Assembly: GCA_964250755.1 (NCBI GenBank)
Contig: CAXUHB010000001.1
Span: 372,001 to 436,000, forward strand
Source of the DNA: DASWOJ01 sp964250755
Lineage (GTDB): Bacteria > Pseudomonadota > Alphaproteobacteria > Acetobacterales > Acetobacteraceae
DNA length: 64,000 nt
Direction of reading: 5' to 3'
Part shown: positions 9,927 to 18,561 of the stretch, piece by piece
How positions within the stretch are numbered: the first letter of the stretch is position 1
Layout of the letters: each line of letters opens with the position of its first letter
Notes under the pieces: model-generated
What the model saw: the letters and a program-made list of their open reading frames with translations, nothing else
Databases searched by the model: none
Told to the model about the DNA's origin: nothing
Position numbers and translations under genes: made by a program

Positions 9927-10373
9927 TCACCTCCCGCCCTCCCGCTGTAGAAACCGCCCGAACGCCTCCAGCGTCGCCTCTGATACGTGGTGCTCGATCC
10001 CCTCCGCATCCTGCTCCGCCGCCTCACCGGGCACGCCCAGGGCCAGCAGCACGTCCACCACCAGGCGGTGCCGGGCGTGGCTGTGCCGGGCCAGGGCGTG
10101 GCCAGCCTCGGTCAGGAACACGCCGCGGTAGGGGCGGGCGGTCGCCAGGCCCTCGCGCTTCAGGCGCCCGATGGCCTTGATGGCGGTGGCATGCGACACA
10201 CCCAGGCGGCGGGCAATGTCAGTCGGACGTGCTTCGCCATCGGTGGCCAGCAGGTCGGCAATAAGCTCGGCGTAATCCTCCAGCAGCGCCGTGGACTGGG
10301 CGGACCGCGCCTTCTCGAACCGGTGCGCCTGCGTCGGCACCTCGGGCAGGGGGGCGTGGCCCTCGTCCGACAT
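9927..10373 (-). CDS. mntR: Manganese-responsive transcriptional regulator MntR (DtxR/MntR family)
   Basis: Mn2+-activated repressor, 148 residues. A winged-helix domain (about residues 50-90: ARPTDIARRLGVSHATAIKAIGRLKREG) is followed by a metal-binding and dimerisation helix rich in His and Glu (ARHSHARHRLVVDVL, then EGIEHHVSE), as in E. coli-type MntR without an SH3 domain. It starts 1 nt after the mntH stop on the same strand, so mntH-mntR form an operon and the regulator is expected to control its own expression through the upstream palindrome described separately. Confidence 0.93.
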   Translation of the reverse strand: MSDEGHAPLPEVPTQAHRFEKARSAQSTALLEDYAELIADLLATDGEARPTDIARRLGVSHATAIKAIGRLKREGLATARPYRGVFLTEAGHALARHSHARHRLVVDVLLALGVPGEAAEQDAEGIEHHVSEATLEAFGRFLQREGGR

Positions 10374-10374
10374 G

Positions 10375-11733
10375 CTACCCGGCCCCCATGGCGGCGTCGT
10401 AGATCAGCTTGAGGTTCAGCGCGATGATCAGCGCGGTTGCCGCCCAGGCCAGCGCCGCCACGCCCCGCCCGACCACCAGCGGCCCCATCTTGCGCCGGTC
10501 CGTCACGAACAGCACCAGGGGCACCACGGCGAACGGCAGTTGCAGGGACAGCGCGACCTGGCTGAACACCAGCAGGTCGGACGTGCCGCGCTCCCCATAG
10601 ATCGCCGTCACCACCACCACCGGCACGATAGCAACGGCCCGCGTCGCCAGCCGGCGCACCCACTGCGGCAGGCGCAGCCGCAGGAACCCCTCCATCACGA
10701 TCTGCCCGGCCAAGGTTGCCGTCACCGTCGAGTTCAGGCCCGACGCCAGCAGCGCCAGCGCGAACAGGGTGCTGGCGATTCCGGCGCCCAGCAGCGGGGA
10801 CAGCAGCTTGTGCGCGTCCCCGATCTCCGCCACGTCCTGGTGCCCGCTGGTGTGAAAGACGGCGGCGGCCACGACCAGGATGGCGGCGTTCACGAACAGC
10901 GCCAGCGTCAGCGCGATGGTGCTGTCCACCGTCGCCCAGCGCACGGCCTGCCGGCGCCCGGCGTCCGTGCGCGGATAGGCGCGGGTCTGCACGATGGAGC
11001 TGTGCAGGTACAGGTTGTGCGGCATCACCGTCGCGCCCAGGATGCCGATGGCCACGTACAACATGCCGGGGTTGGTCAGCACCTCTGCCCGCGGGATGAA
11101 TCCGCCCAGCACCGCCGCCACCGGCGGCGACGCAAGCGCGATCTGCACCGCGAAGCACACGGCGATCACCAGCAGCAGCGCGCCGATGAACGCCTCCAGG
11201 AACCGGAAGCCGCGCTGCATCAGCAGCAGCAGCAGGAAGGCGTCCAGCGCCGTCGCCAGCGCACCAACCACCAGCGGCATCCCGAACAGCAGGTTCAGGG
11301 CGATGGCAGTGCCGATCACTTCCGCCAGGTCGCAGGCAATGATCGCCAGCTCGCACGCGATCCACAGGGCGATGCCGACCGGGCGCGGGTAGCTGTCCCG
11401 GCAGGCTTGCGCCAGGTCCCGGCCCGTGGCGATGCCCAGCCGGGCGGACAGCGCCTGCAGCAGCACGGCCAGCAGGCTGGACACCAGCACGACCGACAGC
11501 AGGGTGTAGCCGTACTTGGACCCGCCTGCGATGTCCGTCGCCCAGTTGCCGGGGTCCATGTAGCCGACCGAGATCATGTAGCCCGGCCCGGCGAACGCCA
11601 GCAGCCGCCGCACCCAGGACCCGCCTTGCGGAACCGGCACCGTCGCGTTCGACTCCGGCAGGCTGGCCGTGTCCAGGCTGGACCGCCATCCCTGCAGGTC
11701 GGCCACGGCTGGGGCTGGCGAGATGTCGTTCAT
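10375..11733 (-). CDS. mntH: Nramp-family divalent metal cation transporter (manganese)
   Basis: Proton-coupled Mn2+ (and Fe2+) importer of the inner membrane, 452 residues with about 11 predicted membrane segments. The Nramp metal-site motifs are intact: DPGNWATD in the first helix and MPHNLYLHS in the sixth. ATG 11733 (MNDISPAPAV) is preferred; an in-frame ATG at 11754 would add seven residues. Immediately downstream lies mntR, which explains likely regulation by manganese. The 36 nt before the start contain a palindrome that probably serves as operator. Confidence 0.96.
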   Translation of the reverse strand: MNDISPAPAVADLQGWRSSLDTASLPESNATVPVPQGGSWVRRLLAFAGPGYMISVGYMDPGNWATDIAGGSKYGYTLLSVVLVSSLLAVLLQALSARLGIATGRDLAQACRDSYPRPVGIALWIACELAIIACDLAEVIGTAIALNLLFGMPLVVGALATALDAFLLLLLMQRGFRFLEAFIGALLLVIAVCFAVQIALASPPVAAVLGGFIPRAEVLTNPGMLYVAIGILGATVMPHNLYLHSSIVQTRAYPRTDAGRRQAVRWATVDSTIALTLALFVNAAILVVAAAVFHTSGHQDVAEIGDAHKLLSPLLGAGIASTLFALALLASGLNSTVTATLAGQIVMEGFLRLRLPQWVRRLATRAVAIVPVVVVTAIYGERGTSDLLVFSQVALSLQLPFAVVPLVLFVTDRRKMGPLVVGRGVAALAWAATALIIALNLKLIYDAAMGAG

Positions 11734-11766
11734 GTGCCGTTGTTCGCCTTGCAAACGAGGATGCAG

Positions 11767-11790
11767 CTTTGGCTACAATATGGAGCCAAG
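11767..11790 (-). promoter_or_regulatory. Candidate MntR operator upstream of mntH
   Basis: Inverted repeat TTGGCT-N9-AGCCAA with perfect 6-bp arms at 11769-11774 and 11784-11789, located 36 nt before the mntH ATG. The AT-rich centre (ACAATATGG) reads on the minus strand as CCATATTGT, which could hold a -10 element, so a bound repressor would occlude the promoter. The arrangement fits autoregulated mntH-mntR. The arm sequence differs from the enterobacterial MntR box, so assignment rests on position and symmetry. Confidence 0.5.
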
Positions 11791-11979
11791 GGTAGCATCC
11801 GTCAACGGCATGGGCTGGATGCCACAGCGTGAGACGGCCGGTGCGCGATGGCTGGAAGCCCGTGAGAGGTTGTCCGGACTTGACCTCGTCCCCCCGCTCA
11901 GCCCTCCGCTGGCGCCTCCGCCCGCCATGCCGACGTAGCGCCGTAAACTTATCGACAGGCTGCACCTGGTCCTCTAAGG

Positions 11980-12312
11980 ATGGGAGGACGCAAGTTGAGG
12001 CGCGCCGTGGAAAGTGGTTTTAATAAATCAATGGCCGATGCAGCCGAGCGCGACGATCCTGCCACCCGGGACTCCGGAGGTCCCAGCCTGCCACGGCACA
12101 CCCGCCGCCTGTCCGACAAGGTCCTGGTCGCCTTCCATCACGCCTGCGACACGTCCGACCTAGAGGTGGCCGAGCAGTTGCTGGCCACCTTGGAAATGAT
12201 GCTCAGCCGGCGCGGCGCGAACCCCGACAGCAACCGCCGCCGCAGCATCGAAAGCCTAGTCGCGGCGCACGAGCGGCTGTGGCACCTGCGCCACCCGGAA
12301 ACCGAGGGCTGA
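11980..12312 (+). CDS. Small conserved hypothetical protein
   Basis: A 110-residue soluble protein. The C-terminal 65 residues form a helical, charged region (LSDKVLVAFHHACDTSDLEVAEQ, then MMLSRRG and SLVAAHERLWHLRHPE) of the kind seen in short uncharacterised Rhodospirillales proteins. The start may instead be ATG 12031 (MADAAERDD), which removes 17 unconserved residues. It is transcribed divergently from mntH and converges with trmN6. No function can be assigned. Confidence 0.65.
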   Translation: MGGRKLRRAVESGFNKSMADAAERDDPATRDSGGPSLPRHTRRLSDKVLVAFHHACDTSDLEVAEQLLATLEMMLSRRGANPDSNRRRSIESLVAAHERLWHLRHPETEG

Positions 12313-12319
12313 CCCGCCG

Positions 12320-13042
12320 CTACAGCCTCAGCGCAGCCCCGCTTCGCAGCACGGCGTCCGCCTCCGGCGTGTAGCCGCCATTGTCCTGGTGCAGGACCAG
12401 CCCCGGCGCGACCCTGCCAGGCGTGGCGCTGCCTCGCTTTCCCTGCAGCAATATGATCCGTGCATCCCGCCCGGCTTTGGGCCACAGCGGGAACAGCACC
12501 AGGCCGCCGCATCCGGCGTCGTGCAGCGCCCGCAGCCCGTCCGCCGCCGATGCGCCCGGCAGTGCGAGCGTGACCGTGCCGCCGGGGCATGTGACAGCGG
12601 CCAGCGCGCCGGCCCAACCCCGCAGCCCCATCGGCCGGGCCTGCCGCGCCAAGGCCCGCTGCGGGTCGGGCGGCGGGGTGCCGCCGGGATCGTGCCAGGG
12701 CGGGTTGGCGAATGCGTGGGCGTAGGCCGTCGGCGCATCCAGGGTCAGCACGTCCTGGGATAAGACCGGCCAGTCCGGCAGGCCGTTGGCATCCAGGTTC
12801 TGCCGCGCCAGGGCTGCCGTTGCACCGTCCAGCTCCACCCCGGCGCCATGCAGCCCGGATACCCTCGCAGCAAGGCACAGCAGCCCGGCGCCGGCACCGG
12901 TCCCGCCTTCCAGCACCCTGTCGCCGGGCCGGGCTGGCACGGCGGCGGCCAGCAGCACCGGCTCGATGCCCGTGCGGTGGCCTTGGGCGGGCTGGCGGTA
13001 GAGGACGCGGCCGCCCAGCAGCGTGCCGGACGTGGTCTCCAT
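12320..13042 (-). CDS. tRNA1(Val) (adenine(37)-N6)-methyltransferase-like protein
   Basis: SAM-dependent N6-adenine methyltransferase of the TrmN6/YfiC group, 240 residues, cytosolic. The N-terminal segment LLGGRVLYRQPAQGHRTGIE is the family signature that positions the substrate; the SAM motif is VLEGGTGAGAGLLCLAARV, and the catalytic motif is NPPW (in AFANPPWHDP). The start overlaps the stop of the DUF2007 gene by one base. The gene pair divergent from the polyprenyl synthase is a recurring alphaproteobacterial arrangement. Confidence 0.9.
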   Translation of the reverse strand: METTSGTLLGGRVLYRQPAQGHRTGIEPVLLAAAVPARPGDRVLEGGTGAGAGLLCLAARVSGLHGAGVELDGATAALARQNLDANGLPDWPVLSQDVLTLDAPTAYAHAFANPPWHDPGGTPPPDPQRALARQARPMGLRGWAGALAAVTCPGGTVTLALPGASAADGLRALHDAGCGGLVLFPLWPKAGRDARIILLQGKRGSATPGRVAPGLVLHQDNGGYTPEADAVLRSGAALRL

Positions 13043-13248
13043 CAGGCCTCCCCGGCCTCCAGCAGCACGCGGCGGGCTGCGGCCTCGTCGTCCGTCAGCA
13101 CGGCCAGGCGGCGGGGGATGGCGCCGATGCTGCCCTCCACGGCGCTGACGTGGGCGTCCAGCAGCACCGTCTCGATCCCTGCGTCGCGCAGCAGGGCCGC
13201 CAGGAAGCTCAGCCGGACGGGGTCGTTGGACAGCAGCAGGGTTCGCAT
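13042..13248 (-). CDS. DUF2007 domain protein
   Basis: A 68-residue protein. It begins MRTLLLSNDPVRLSFLAALL and has the short ferredoxin-like pattern of DUF2007 (probable signal-transducing or PII-like small domain), with AGIETVLLDAHVSAVEGS and a basic PRRLAVLTDD segment. The stop TGA overlaps the trmN6 ATG, so the two are translationally coupled. Members are usually found beside trmN6 and opposite a long-chain prenyl synthase, as here. Biochemical role unknown. Confidence 0.85.
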   Translation of the reverse strand: MRTLLLSNDPVRLSFLAALLRDAGIETVLLDAHVSAVEGSIGAIPRRLAVLTDDEAAARRVLLEAGEA

Positions 13249-13298
13249 GGGGCCGTGTCGCACGCGCCGCGGCAGCGGGCCAGCCGGGGCCGCTCGCC

Positions 13299-13328
13299 TT
13301 GACCCGTTTTCCGGGCCGCCGATATGGT
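13299..13328 (+). promoter_or_regulatory. Predicted sigma-70 promoter for the polyprenyl synthase
   Basis: TTGACC at 13299-13304 and TATGGT at 13323-13328 separated by 18 nt, oriented toward the ispB-like gene and located about 75 nt before its start. It lies in the 155-nt gap between two divergent transcription units. Both hexamers are close to consensus. Confidence 0.5.
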
Positions 13329-13404
13329 ACGGCGCGGCCTGCGCCAAGGCGGAGCGCCAGTGCCGGGACCGCCCGGCGCGGCACGATGAAGTCGGGAGCT
13401 TAGT

Positions 13405-14442
13405 TTGGGCGTAGTCACCACCACATCCCCGCTGCCCGGCGCCGGCCAGGACGGCGGGACCGTGCCCGATGCCTTGCAGGCCCTGGTCACTCTTGTCGGA
13501 CCGGACTTGCAGGCGTGCAACCGCACCATCGTCGCCCGGATGGACAGCCCCGTCGCGCTGATCCCGCAACTGGCCGCCCACATCGTCGCAGCCGGCGGCA
13601 AGCGGCTGCGCCCGTTGCTGACGCTCGCCGCCGCGCGCCTGTGCGGCTACGCCGGCATACGGCACGTCCACCTGGCCGCCTGCGTGGAGTTCATCCACAC
13701 CGCCACCCTGCTGCACGACGACGTTGTGGACGAGAGCCTGCTGCGCCGTGGGTTGAGCAGTGCCAATGCCGTGTTCGGCAACAAGGCGTCGGTGCTGGTG
13801 GGGGACTTCCTGTTCGCCCGCAGCTTCCAGCTGATGGTCGAGGACGGATCCCTGAAGGTGCTCGGCATCCTGTCCCACGCCGCGGCGACCATCGCGGAGG
13901 GGGAGGTGCTGCAGCTCGTGACGCAGAACGACCTGTCCACGTCCGAGGAGCGCTACCTGGACGTGGTGCGCGGCAAGACCGCCTCCCTGTTCGCTGCCGC
14001 CTGCCAGGTCGGCGCCGTGGTGGCCGACCGCCCGGCGGAGGAGGAGGCGGCGCTGCGCGACTACGGCATGAATCTGGGTATCGCCTTTCAATTGGTGGAC
14101 GACGCGCTGGACTACGCCGCGGACCAGGTGACCCTGGGCAAGACGGTGGGCGACGACTTCCGGGAGGGCAAGATCACCCTGCCGGTCCTGGCCGCTTACC
14201 AGGCCGCGGACGAGGAGGAGCGGGCCTTCTGGGTCCGCACCATCGAGGCCAGCGATCAGCGCGACTCCGACCTGGAGCGTGCGATGCGCCTGATGGCCCA
14301 TAGCGGCGCCATCCAGACGACGCTGGACGGCGCGGCGCGCTTCGCGGCCGGCGCCAAGGCGGCGTTGCAGGTGTTCCCGGACAGCCCCGTCCGCCGTGCG
14401 CTGATGGATGTGGCGGACTACACGATCAGCCGGGTGAGCTAA
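13405..14442 (+). CDS. ispB: Long-chain polyprenyl diphosphate synthase (octaprenyl/decaprenyl type)
   Basis: Chain-elongating trans-prenyltransferase that makes the ubiquinone side chain from farnesyl diphosphate and isopentenyl diphosphate. Both Asp-rich motifs are present: DDVVD at residues 105-109 (LLHDDVVDES) and DDALD at 232-236 (QLVDDALDY); the GGKRLRP motif is at the front. Length 345. The chosen start is TTG 13405, preceded by the Shine-Dalgarno sequence GGGAG at 13394-13398. Product chain length (C40 or C50) is not decided from sequence; Acetobacteraceae commonly use Q10 (or Q9 in some genera). Confidence 0.93.
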   Translation: MGVVTTTSPLPGAGQDGGTVPDALQALVTLVGPDLQACNRTIVARMDSPVALIPQLAAHIVAAGGKRLRPLLTLAAARLCGYAGIRHVHLAACVEFIHTATLLHDDVVDESLLRRGLSSANAVFGNKASVLVGDFLFARSFQLMVEDGSLKVLGILSHAAATIAEGEVLQLVTQNDLSTSEERYLDVVRGKTASLFAAACQVGAVVADRPAEEEAALRDYGMNLGIAFQLVDDALDYAADQVTLGKTVGDDFREGKITLPVLAAYQAADEEERAFWVRTIEASDQRDSDLERAMRLMAHSGAIQTTLDGAARFAAGAKAALQVFPDSPVRRALMDVADYTISRVS

Positions 14443-14446
14443 GCCT

Positions 14447-15031
14447 ATGAACGTCGCGCTGCGCCCGGCGATGACGCGGGAGGAGTTCCTGGATTGGGAC
14501 GGACATCAGCGTGGGCGGTGGGAGTTTGATGGTGTAAGGCCGATCGCGATGACGGGGGGACTTCTCAACCACAACCGCATCACGATCAACATTCTGTTCG
14601 CACTCCGCAGCCGCTTGCGCGGCACGTCCTGGGAGGTGTTCGGCGCGGATGCTGGAATTGCCACCACCGGCAACGCGATCCGCTACCCTGACGCGCTTGT
14701 CGCCCCAAATGGACAGACCGGCACAGTCAAGCTCGTGGCCGACCCAGTTGTCGTGGTCGAGGTTCTAAGCCCAAGCTCCGAGCGGACCGACCGCTTTGTA
14801 AAGGCGAAAGAGTACGGGGCCACTTTCTCGATCCTTCGCTACATGGTCGTCGAAAGCAGGGGGATCGGCATCATGGCGCACCATCGCCGGGCTGCCGATG
14901 AAGGCTGGACGATCACCCCTCTCCTAGCTGGAGACGTGCTGGCGCTGCCAGAGTTCGGCATCGAGATACCTATTGCCGACATTTACGAGGGCACAGGCCT
15001 GCCCGAAACCGAGCCGGACGAGGGGCGCTGA
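14447..15031 (+). CDS. Uma2-family (DUF820) restriction-endonuclease-fold protein
   Basis: A 194-residue Uma2-family protein with an apparently complete active site: Glu26 (RWEFDGV), Asp82 (RYPDALVA), Glu105 (VVVVEVLSPSS) and Lys119 (FVKAKEY). It starts 4 nt after ispB on the same strand, so it may be read through from the ispB promoter. Base composition is lower in GC than ispB and than the next gene, which suggests transfer. Its C-terminal motif IADIYEGTGL resembles the Uma2 gene at 9.3 kb, but the two are far apart overall. Function of single-copy Uma2 proteins is not known. Confidence 0.88.
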   Translation: MNVALRPAMTREEFLDWDGHQRGRWEFDGVRPIAMTGGLLNHNRITINILFALRSRLRGTSWEVFGADAGIATTGNAIRYPDALVAPNGQTGTVKLVADPVVVVEVLSPSSERTDRFVKAKEYGATFSILRYMVVESRGIGIMAHHRRAADEGWTITPLLAGDVLALPEFGIEIPIADIYEGTGLPETEPDEGR

Positions 15032-15034
15032 CCC

Positions 15035-16444
15035 CTACGCTGCCGCCAGCCCCTCCCGCCGCACCTGCACCGTCAGCTCGTCCAGCGCCGCGCCCACGCG
15101 GTCCAGCATCTGCGTGATCTCGGCCTCGGTGATGATCAGCGGCGGGCTGAAGGCAAGGCTGTCGCCGGGCAGGCCGCGGGCGATCACGCCATGCGCCTCG
15201 CACAGCTTGGTCAGGCGCGCGGCCATCTTGCGCTTGGGATCCCAGTTGCGCCGGGCCTCCCGGTCCTCCACCAGCTCGACCGCGCCGATCAGGCCCACGC
15301 CCCGCACCTCGCCCACCAACTCGTGCCCGGCGAACCGCCGGCGCAGCTCGGCTTGCAGGAACGGCCCGACCTCGCGCACGTGGTCCACCAGGTTCGTCTC
15401 GTCGTAGATCTTCAGCGCCTCCACAGCCACCGCCGCCGGAACGGGATGGCCGCTGTAGGTGTAGCCGTGGCCGAAGGTGCCGATCTCCGCGCTTTCCTGC
15501 GCCAGCGCCTGGAACACCCGGTCCGTCACCATCACGGCGGAGATCGGCAGGTAGGCCGCCGACAGCGCCTTGGCGCAGGTCAGGATGTCCGGCTGCATCC
15601 CCACGGTCTGACTGCCCCAGTAGTTGCCGGTGCGCCCGAAGCCGCAGATGACCTCATCGGCCACCAGCAGCACGTCGTGCCGGCGCAGCACCGCCTGCAC
15701 CTTCTCGAAGTAGCCGCGCGGCGGCACGATCACCCCACCCGCGCCCATGATGGGTTCGGCGAACATCGCCGCCACCGTGTCCGGACCCTCCGCGACGATC
15801 AGCTTGTCCAGCTCGTCGGCGCAACGGGTGGCGAAATCGTCCTCGGACTCGCCAGGCAGGCCGCCGTGATAGAAGTGCGGCGTCATGGCATGGATGAAGC
15901 CGGGCAGCGGCAGGTCGAAGCTGCGGTGGTTGTAAGGCAGCCCCGTCAGCGACGCCGCGGCGATGGTGACGCCGTGGTAGCCCTTGATGCGCCCGATGAT
16001 CTTCTTCTTGGCGGGCCGGCCCAGGGCGTTGTTGTAGTACCAGATCATCTTGACGGCGGAGTCGTTGGCCTCGGACCCCGAGTTCGCCAGGAACACCTTG
16101 CTCATCGGCACCGGTGCCCGCTCGATCAGCATCTCGCACAGGTCAATCAGGGGCGAATGCGACTTGCCCGTGAAGGCGTGGTAGAAGGGCAGGGCGCGCA
16201 TCTGGTCGTAGGCGGCCCGGGCCAGGCGCTCGTTGCTGAAGCCCAGGCTGGCGCACCACAGGCCCGCGACGCTCTCGATGTAGTCCCGCCCGGCGTCGTC
16301 CCAGACGCGCACGCCCTCCCCCCGGGTGATGATCATGGGGCCGTTCACCTGGTGCGCCGTCAGCTCGGTGTAGGGATGCAGCGCGTGGGCAACGTCCCGG
16401 GCGGCCGGGGAGTTGGGGCGGAGCGTGATGGGCGGCGGGGTCAT
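15035..16444 (-). CDS. Class III PLP-dependent aminotransferase (omega-amino acid:pyruvate type)
   Basis: A 469-residue fold-type I aminotransferase, cytosolic. Visible features are GLWCASLGF, the PLP phosphate-binding NSGSEANDSAVKM, the ring-stacking YHGVTI region, the Asp of VADEVICGFGRTG, and the Schiff-base lysine in TCAKALSAAYLPISA. This group converts beta-alanine, taurine-like or other omega-amines to aldehydes with pyruvate as acceptor, and many members act on polyamines or aromatic amines. ATG 16444 is chosen because conserved sequence starts soon after; the frame continues 124 codons upstream but runs antisense into the next gene's promoter. Confidence 0.92.
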   Translation of the reverse strand: MTPPPITLRPNSPAARDVAHALHPYTELTAHQVNGPMIITRGEGVRVWDDAGRDYIESVAGLWCASLGFSNERLARAAYDQMRALPFYHAFTGKSHSPLIDLCEMLIERAPVPMSKVFLANSGSEANDSAVKMIWYYNNALGRPAKKKIIGRIKGYHGVTIAAASLTGLPYNHRSFDLPLPGFIHAMTPHFYHGGLPGESEDDFATRCADELDKLIVAEGPDTVAAMFAEPIMGAGGVIVPPRGYFEKVQAVLRRHDVLLVADEVICGFGRTGNYWGSQTVGMQPDILTCAKALSAAYLPISAVMVTDRVFQALAQESAEIGTFGHGYTYSGHPVPAAVAVEALKIYDETNLVDHVREVGPFLQAELRRRFAGHELVGEVRGVGLIGAVELVEDREARRNWDPKRKMAARLTKLCEAHGVIARGLPGDSLAFSPPLIITEAEITQMLDRVGAALDELTVQVRREGLAAA

Positions 16445-16664
16445 GGCGGGCCTGCGGGACTGGGACAATGGCAGGATACCTTGCCCAGGCAGGGGATTGG
16501 AACCCAAATCGCGTGCAGCGTCGTGCAGCAGCTCCGGCGCACGGGGCGGCAGCGGACGGCTGACGCTTGCGGAAGTCAGTTGCCCCTTTCGTCCCGGGAT
16601 GGATTGGTCCAAATTAGCGGGAAGGCGGCCAGACAATGGCGCGTCCGCACAGGGGAGGTGAGCT

Positions 16665-17720
16665 ATGGTGCGTTCACGTTTGAGATTGGCCGGGGTGGCC
16701 GCGGCGGCGCTGCTCGCGGCAGCCGGCCCAGTGATGGCCGCGCCGTACAGCGCGGAGGTGGTGTTCGGCGACAGCCTGTCGGACAACGGCAACCTGGCTG
16801 ACGCGCTGCAGCACAACTTCCCCTCGCCGCCCTTCTACAACGACAGCTTCACCAATGGCCCCGTTGCCGTCCAGGTGCTGGCGGGGCGGCTGGGGCTGCA
16901 GGCCAACGCATCCCTGTTCCCAAGTGGGGGCGTTGATAAGTACAATCTTGGACTCACGCCGGGCACCAACTTCGCGGTTGCAGGTGCGACGGCTGGCAAC
17001 GCGTTGGGGCAGGGCGTACCTGGCCTGAACCTGGGCACGCAGATTGGGGCGTTCCTGACGGGCGCCGGCGGGACGGCGGTGTCCAGCGCCCTTTACACCG
17101 TGTTCATCGGCGGCAACGACGTGCGGACTGCGGCGCACCAGGGCAGCGCCGCCTACGTCACCGACGGGATCACCGCGGAGCTGCAGGGCCTCGCGACGCT
17201 CATCGCGCGCGGCGCCACCAACCTGCTGGTGATCAACGTGCCCGATGTCGGGATCATCCCCGAGTTCACGCTTGGCTATCCATCGCAGGCCGCCGCCGCC
17301 ACTGCCTTCAGCCGATCCTACAACGCCCAGCTTGCCGCCGGCGTCTCGGCCCTCGCGGCGGCGAACCCGGCGGACAACATCAAGCTGTTCGACCTCTACA
17401 GCTTCAACAATTCCCTTGTCGCCAACCCGGCCAGCCTGGGCATTACCAACACCACGCAGCCCTGCTACGTCAGCTACGGCGGCGTCACCAACAACGCTCC
17501 GCTGGTGATAAACCCCGCCTGCGGCACTATTGACCCCGCGACCGGCCAGGCCGCCAACATCGGCCAGTTCCAGTATTGGGACTCGATCCACCCGACCGCG
17601 CAGGTGCAAGCCGCCTTCGGCAACGCCCTGTATGCGTTCGAAGTGCCGGAGCCTGCAGCTCTGGCGGTGCTCGGCGTCGGGCTGCTGGGCCTCGCCGCGG
17701 CCCGGCGCCGCGCCGCCTGA
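16665..17720 (+). CDS. Exported SGNH/GDSL-family hydrolase with a PEP-CTERM sorting signal
   Basis: Predicted extracellular or envelope-anchored esterase/lipase, 351 residues. A Sec signal peptide (about residues 1-25, ending PVMAA) is followed by the nucleophile motif VVFGDSLSDNG, the block III motif FIGGNDVR and the C-terminal catalytic pair in WDSIHPTAQ. The C-terminus carries VPEPAALAVLGVGLLGLAAARRRAA: the PEP motif, a hydrophobic segment and a basic tail, the signal for exosortase processing. No exosortase is in the window. A clear Shine-Dalgarno sequence (GGGGAGGTGAG) precedes ATG 16665. The substrate is unknown. Confidence 0.93.
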   Translation: MVRSRLRLAGVAAAALLAAAGPVMAAPYSAEVVFGDSLSDNGNLADALQHNFPSPPFYNDSFTNGPVAVQVLAGRLGLQANASLFPSGGVDKYNLGLTPGTNFAVAGATAGNALGQGVPGLNLGTQIGAFLTGAGGTAVSSALYTVFIGGNDVRTAAHQGSAAYVTDGITAELQGLATLIARGATNLLVINVPDVGIIPEFTLGYPSQAAAATAFSRSYNAQLAAGVSALAAANPADNIKLFDLYSFNNSLVANPASLGITNTTQPCYVSYGGVTNNAPLVINPACGTIDPATGQAANIGQFQYWDSIHPTAQVQAAFGNALYAFEVPEPAALAVLGVGLLGLAAARRRAA

Positions 17721-17783
17721 TCGTGTGCGGCAGGGTGCCCGCCGCACCCTGCCGCCGCCCGCTGTCCGCCCCATATCCAGTTC

Positions 17784-18560
17784 ATGCACACCAAGGACAT
17801 CAGCGGCTTCGTCCGCGTCATAGACCTGGAAACGACGGGCCAAGGCTTCACCGACGGCGGCGTGGTGGAGGTCGGGTGGCAGGACGTGGCGGCCGGCCCT
17901 GCAGGCTGGGACCTGCGCGGCGGCCCCGGCGCGCTGCTGGTCCGCCCGGGCCACCCCATCAGCCCCGCCACCGCCGCCATACACCACATCGTGGACGAGG
18001 ACGTGGCGGACGCCCTGCCCTGGCAGGCTGTTGGCCCGCCCGTGCTGCAGGCCGCCCCCGGCCCCGCACCCCTGGCGCTGGCCGCGCACCGCGCGTCGTT
18101 CGAGCAGCGGTGGTGCCGCCCGGTGCAGCCCGCCGGCGTGCGCTGGGTCTGCACCTACAAGTGCGCGCTGCGGATATGGCCGGACGCGCCGACGCATTCC
18201 AATCAGGGCCTGCGCTATTGGCGGCGGCCCACCGGGCTGAACCGGGACGTGGGCCTGCCCGCGCACCGGGCGGGTCCGGACGCCTACGTGACGGCGCACC
18301 ACCTGCGCGACATGCTGGCCGTGGCGGGTCTGCAGCAGTTGCTGGCCTGGTCGGACGAGCCGGCGCTGCTGGTCAAGGTGCCGTTCGGTCCCTGGCGCGG
18401 ACGCCGCTGGGCCGACCTGACCGACGCGGCGCTTGCGGACGCCGCCGCAGGCGCGGGCGGCAACCTGGACATGGCGTTCACGGCGGCCAAGGAGCGTGAA
18501 CGGCGGGGGCTGGAGTCCACTGAGCCGGTGCCGGAGCCGGCCCAAGGCGCAATGCTGTAG
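17784..18560 (+). CDS. DEDD exonuclease, ExoX/DnaQ-like
   Basis: A 258-residue 3-prime-5-prime exonuclease related to exodeoxyribonuclease X and DNA polymerase III epsilon. ExoI: VIDLETTG; ExoII: HHIVDEDV with the acid in LAAHRASFEQRW, where the usual AHNAxFD is altered to AHRASFEQ (Asp to Glu); ExoIII: HRAGPDAYVTAHHL. The C-terminal part has PFGPWRGRRWADL, which matches the PFGK-G-R-W tail of ExoX-like proteins. It starts 63 nt after the GDSL hydrolase. Likely role is DNA repair or end-processing. Confidence 0.85.
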   Translation: MHTKDISGFVRVIDLETTGQGFTDGGVVEVGWQDVAAGPAGWDLRGGPGALLVRPGHPISPATAAIHHIVDEDVADALPWQAVGPPVLQAAPGPAPLALAAHRASFEQRWCRPVQPAGVRWVCTYKCALRIWPDAPTHSNQGLRYWRRPTGLNRDVGLPAHRAGPDAYVTAHHLRDMLAVAGLQQLLAWSDEPALLVKVPFGPWRGRRWADLTDAALADAAAGAGGNLDMAFTAAKERERRGLESTEPVPEPAQGAML

Positions 18561-18561
18561 G

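Noticed and set aside
15191..16801. A 536-codon plus-strand frame through the class III aminotransferase
   Set aside because: Antisense shadow; the minus-strand frame has full PLP-enzyme motifs.
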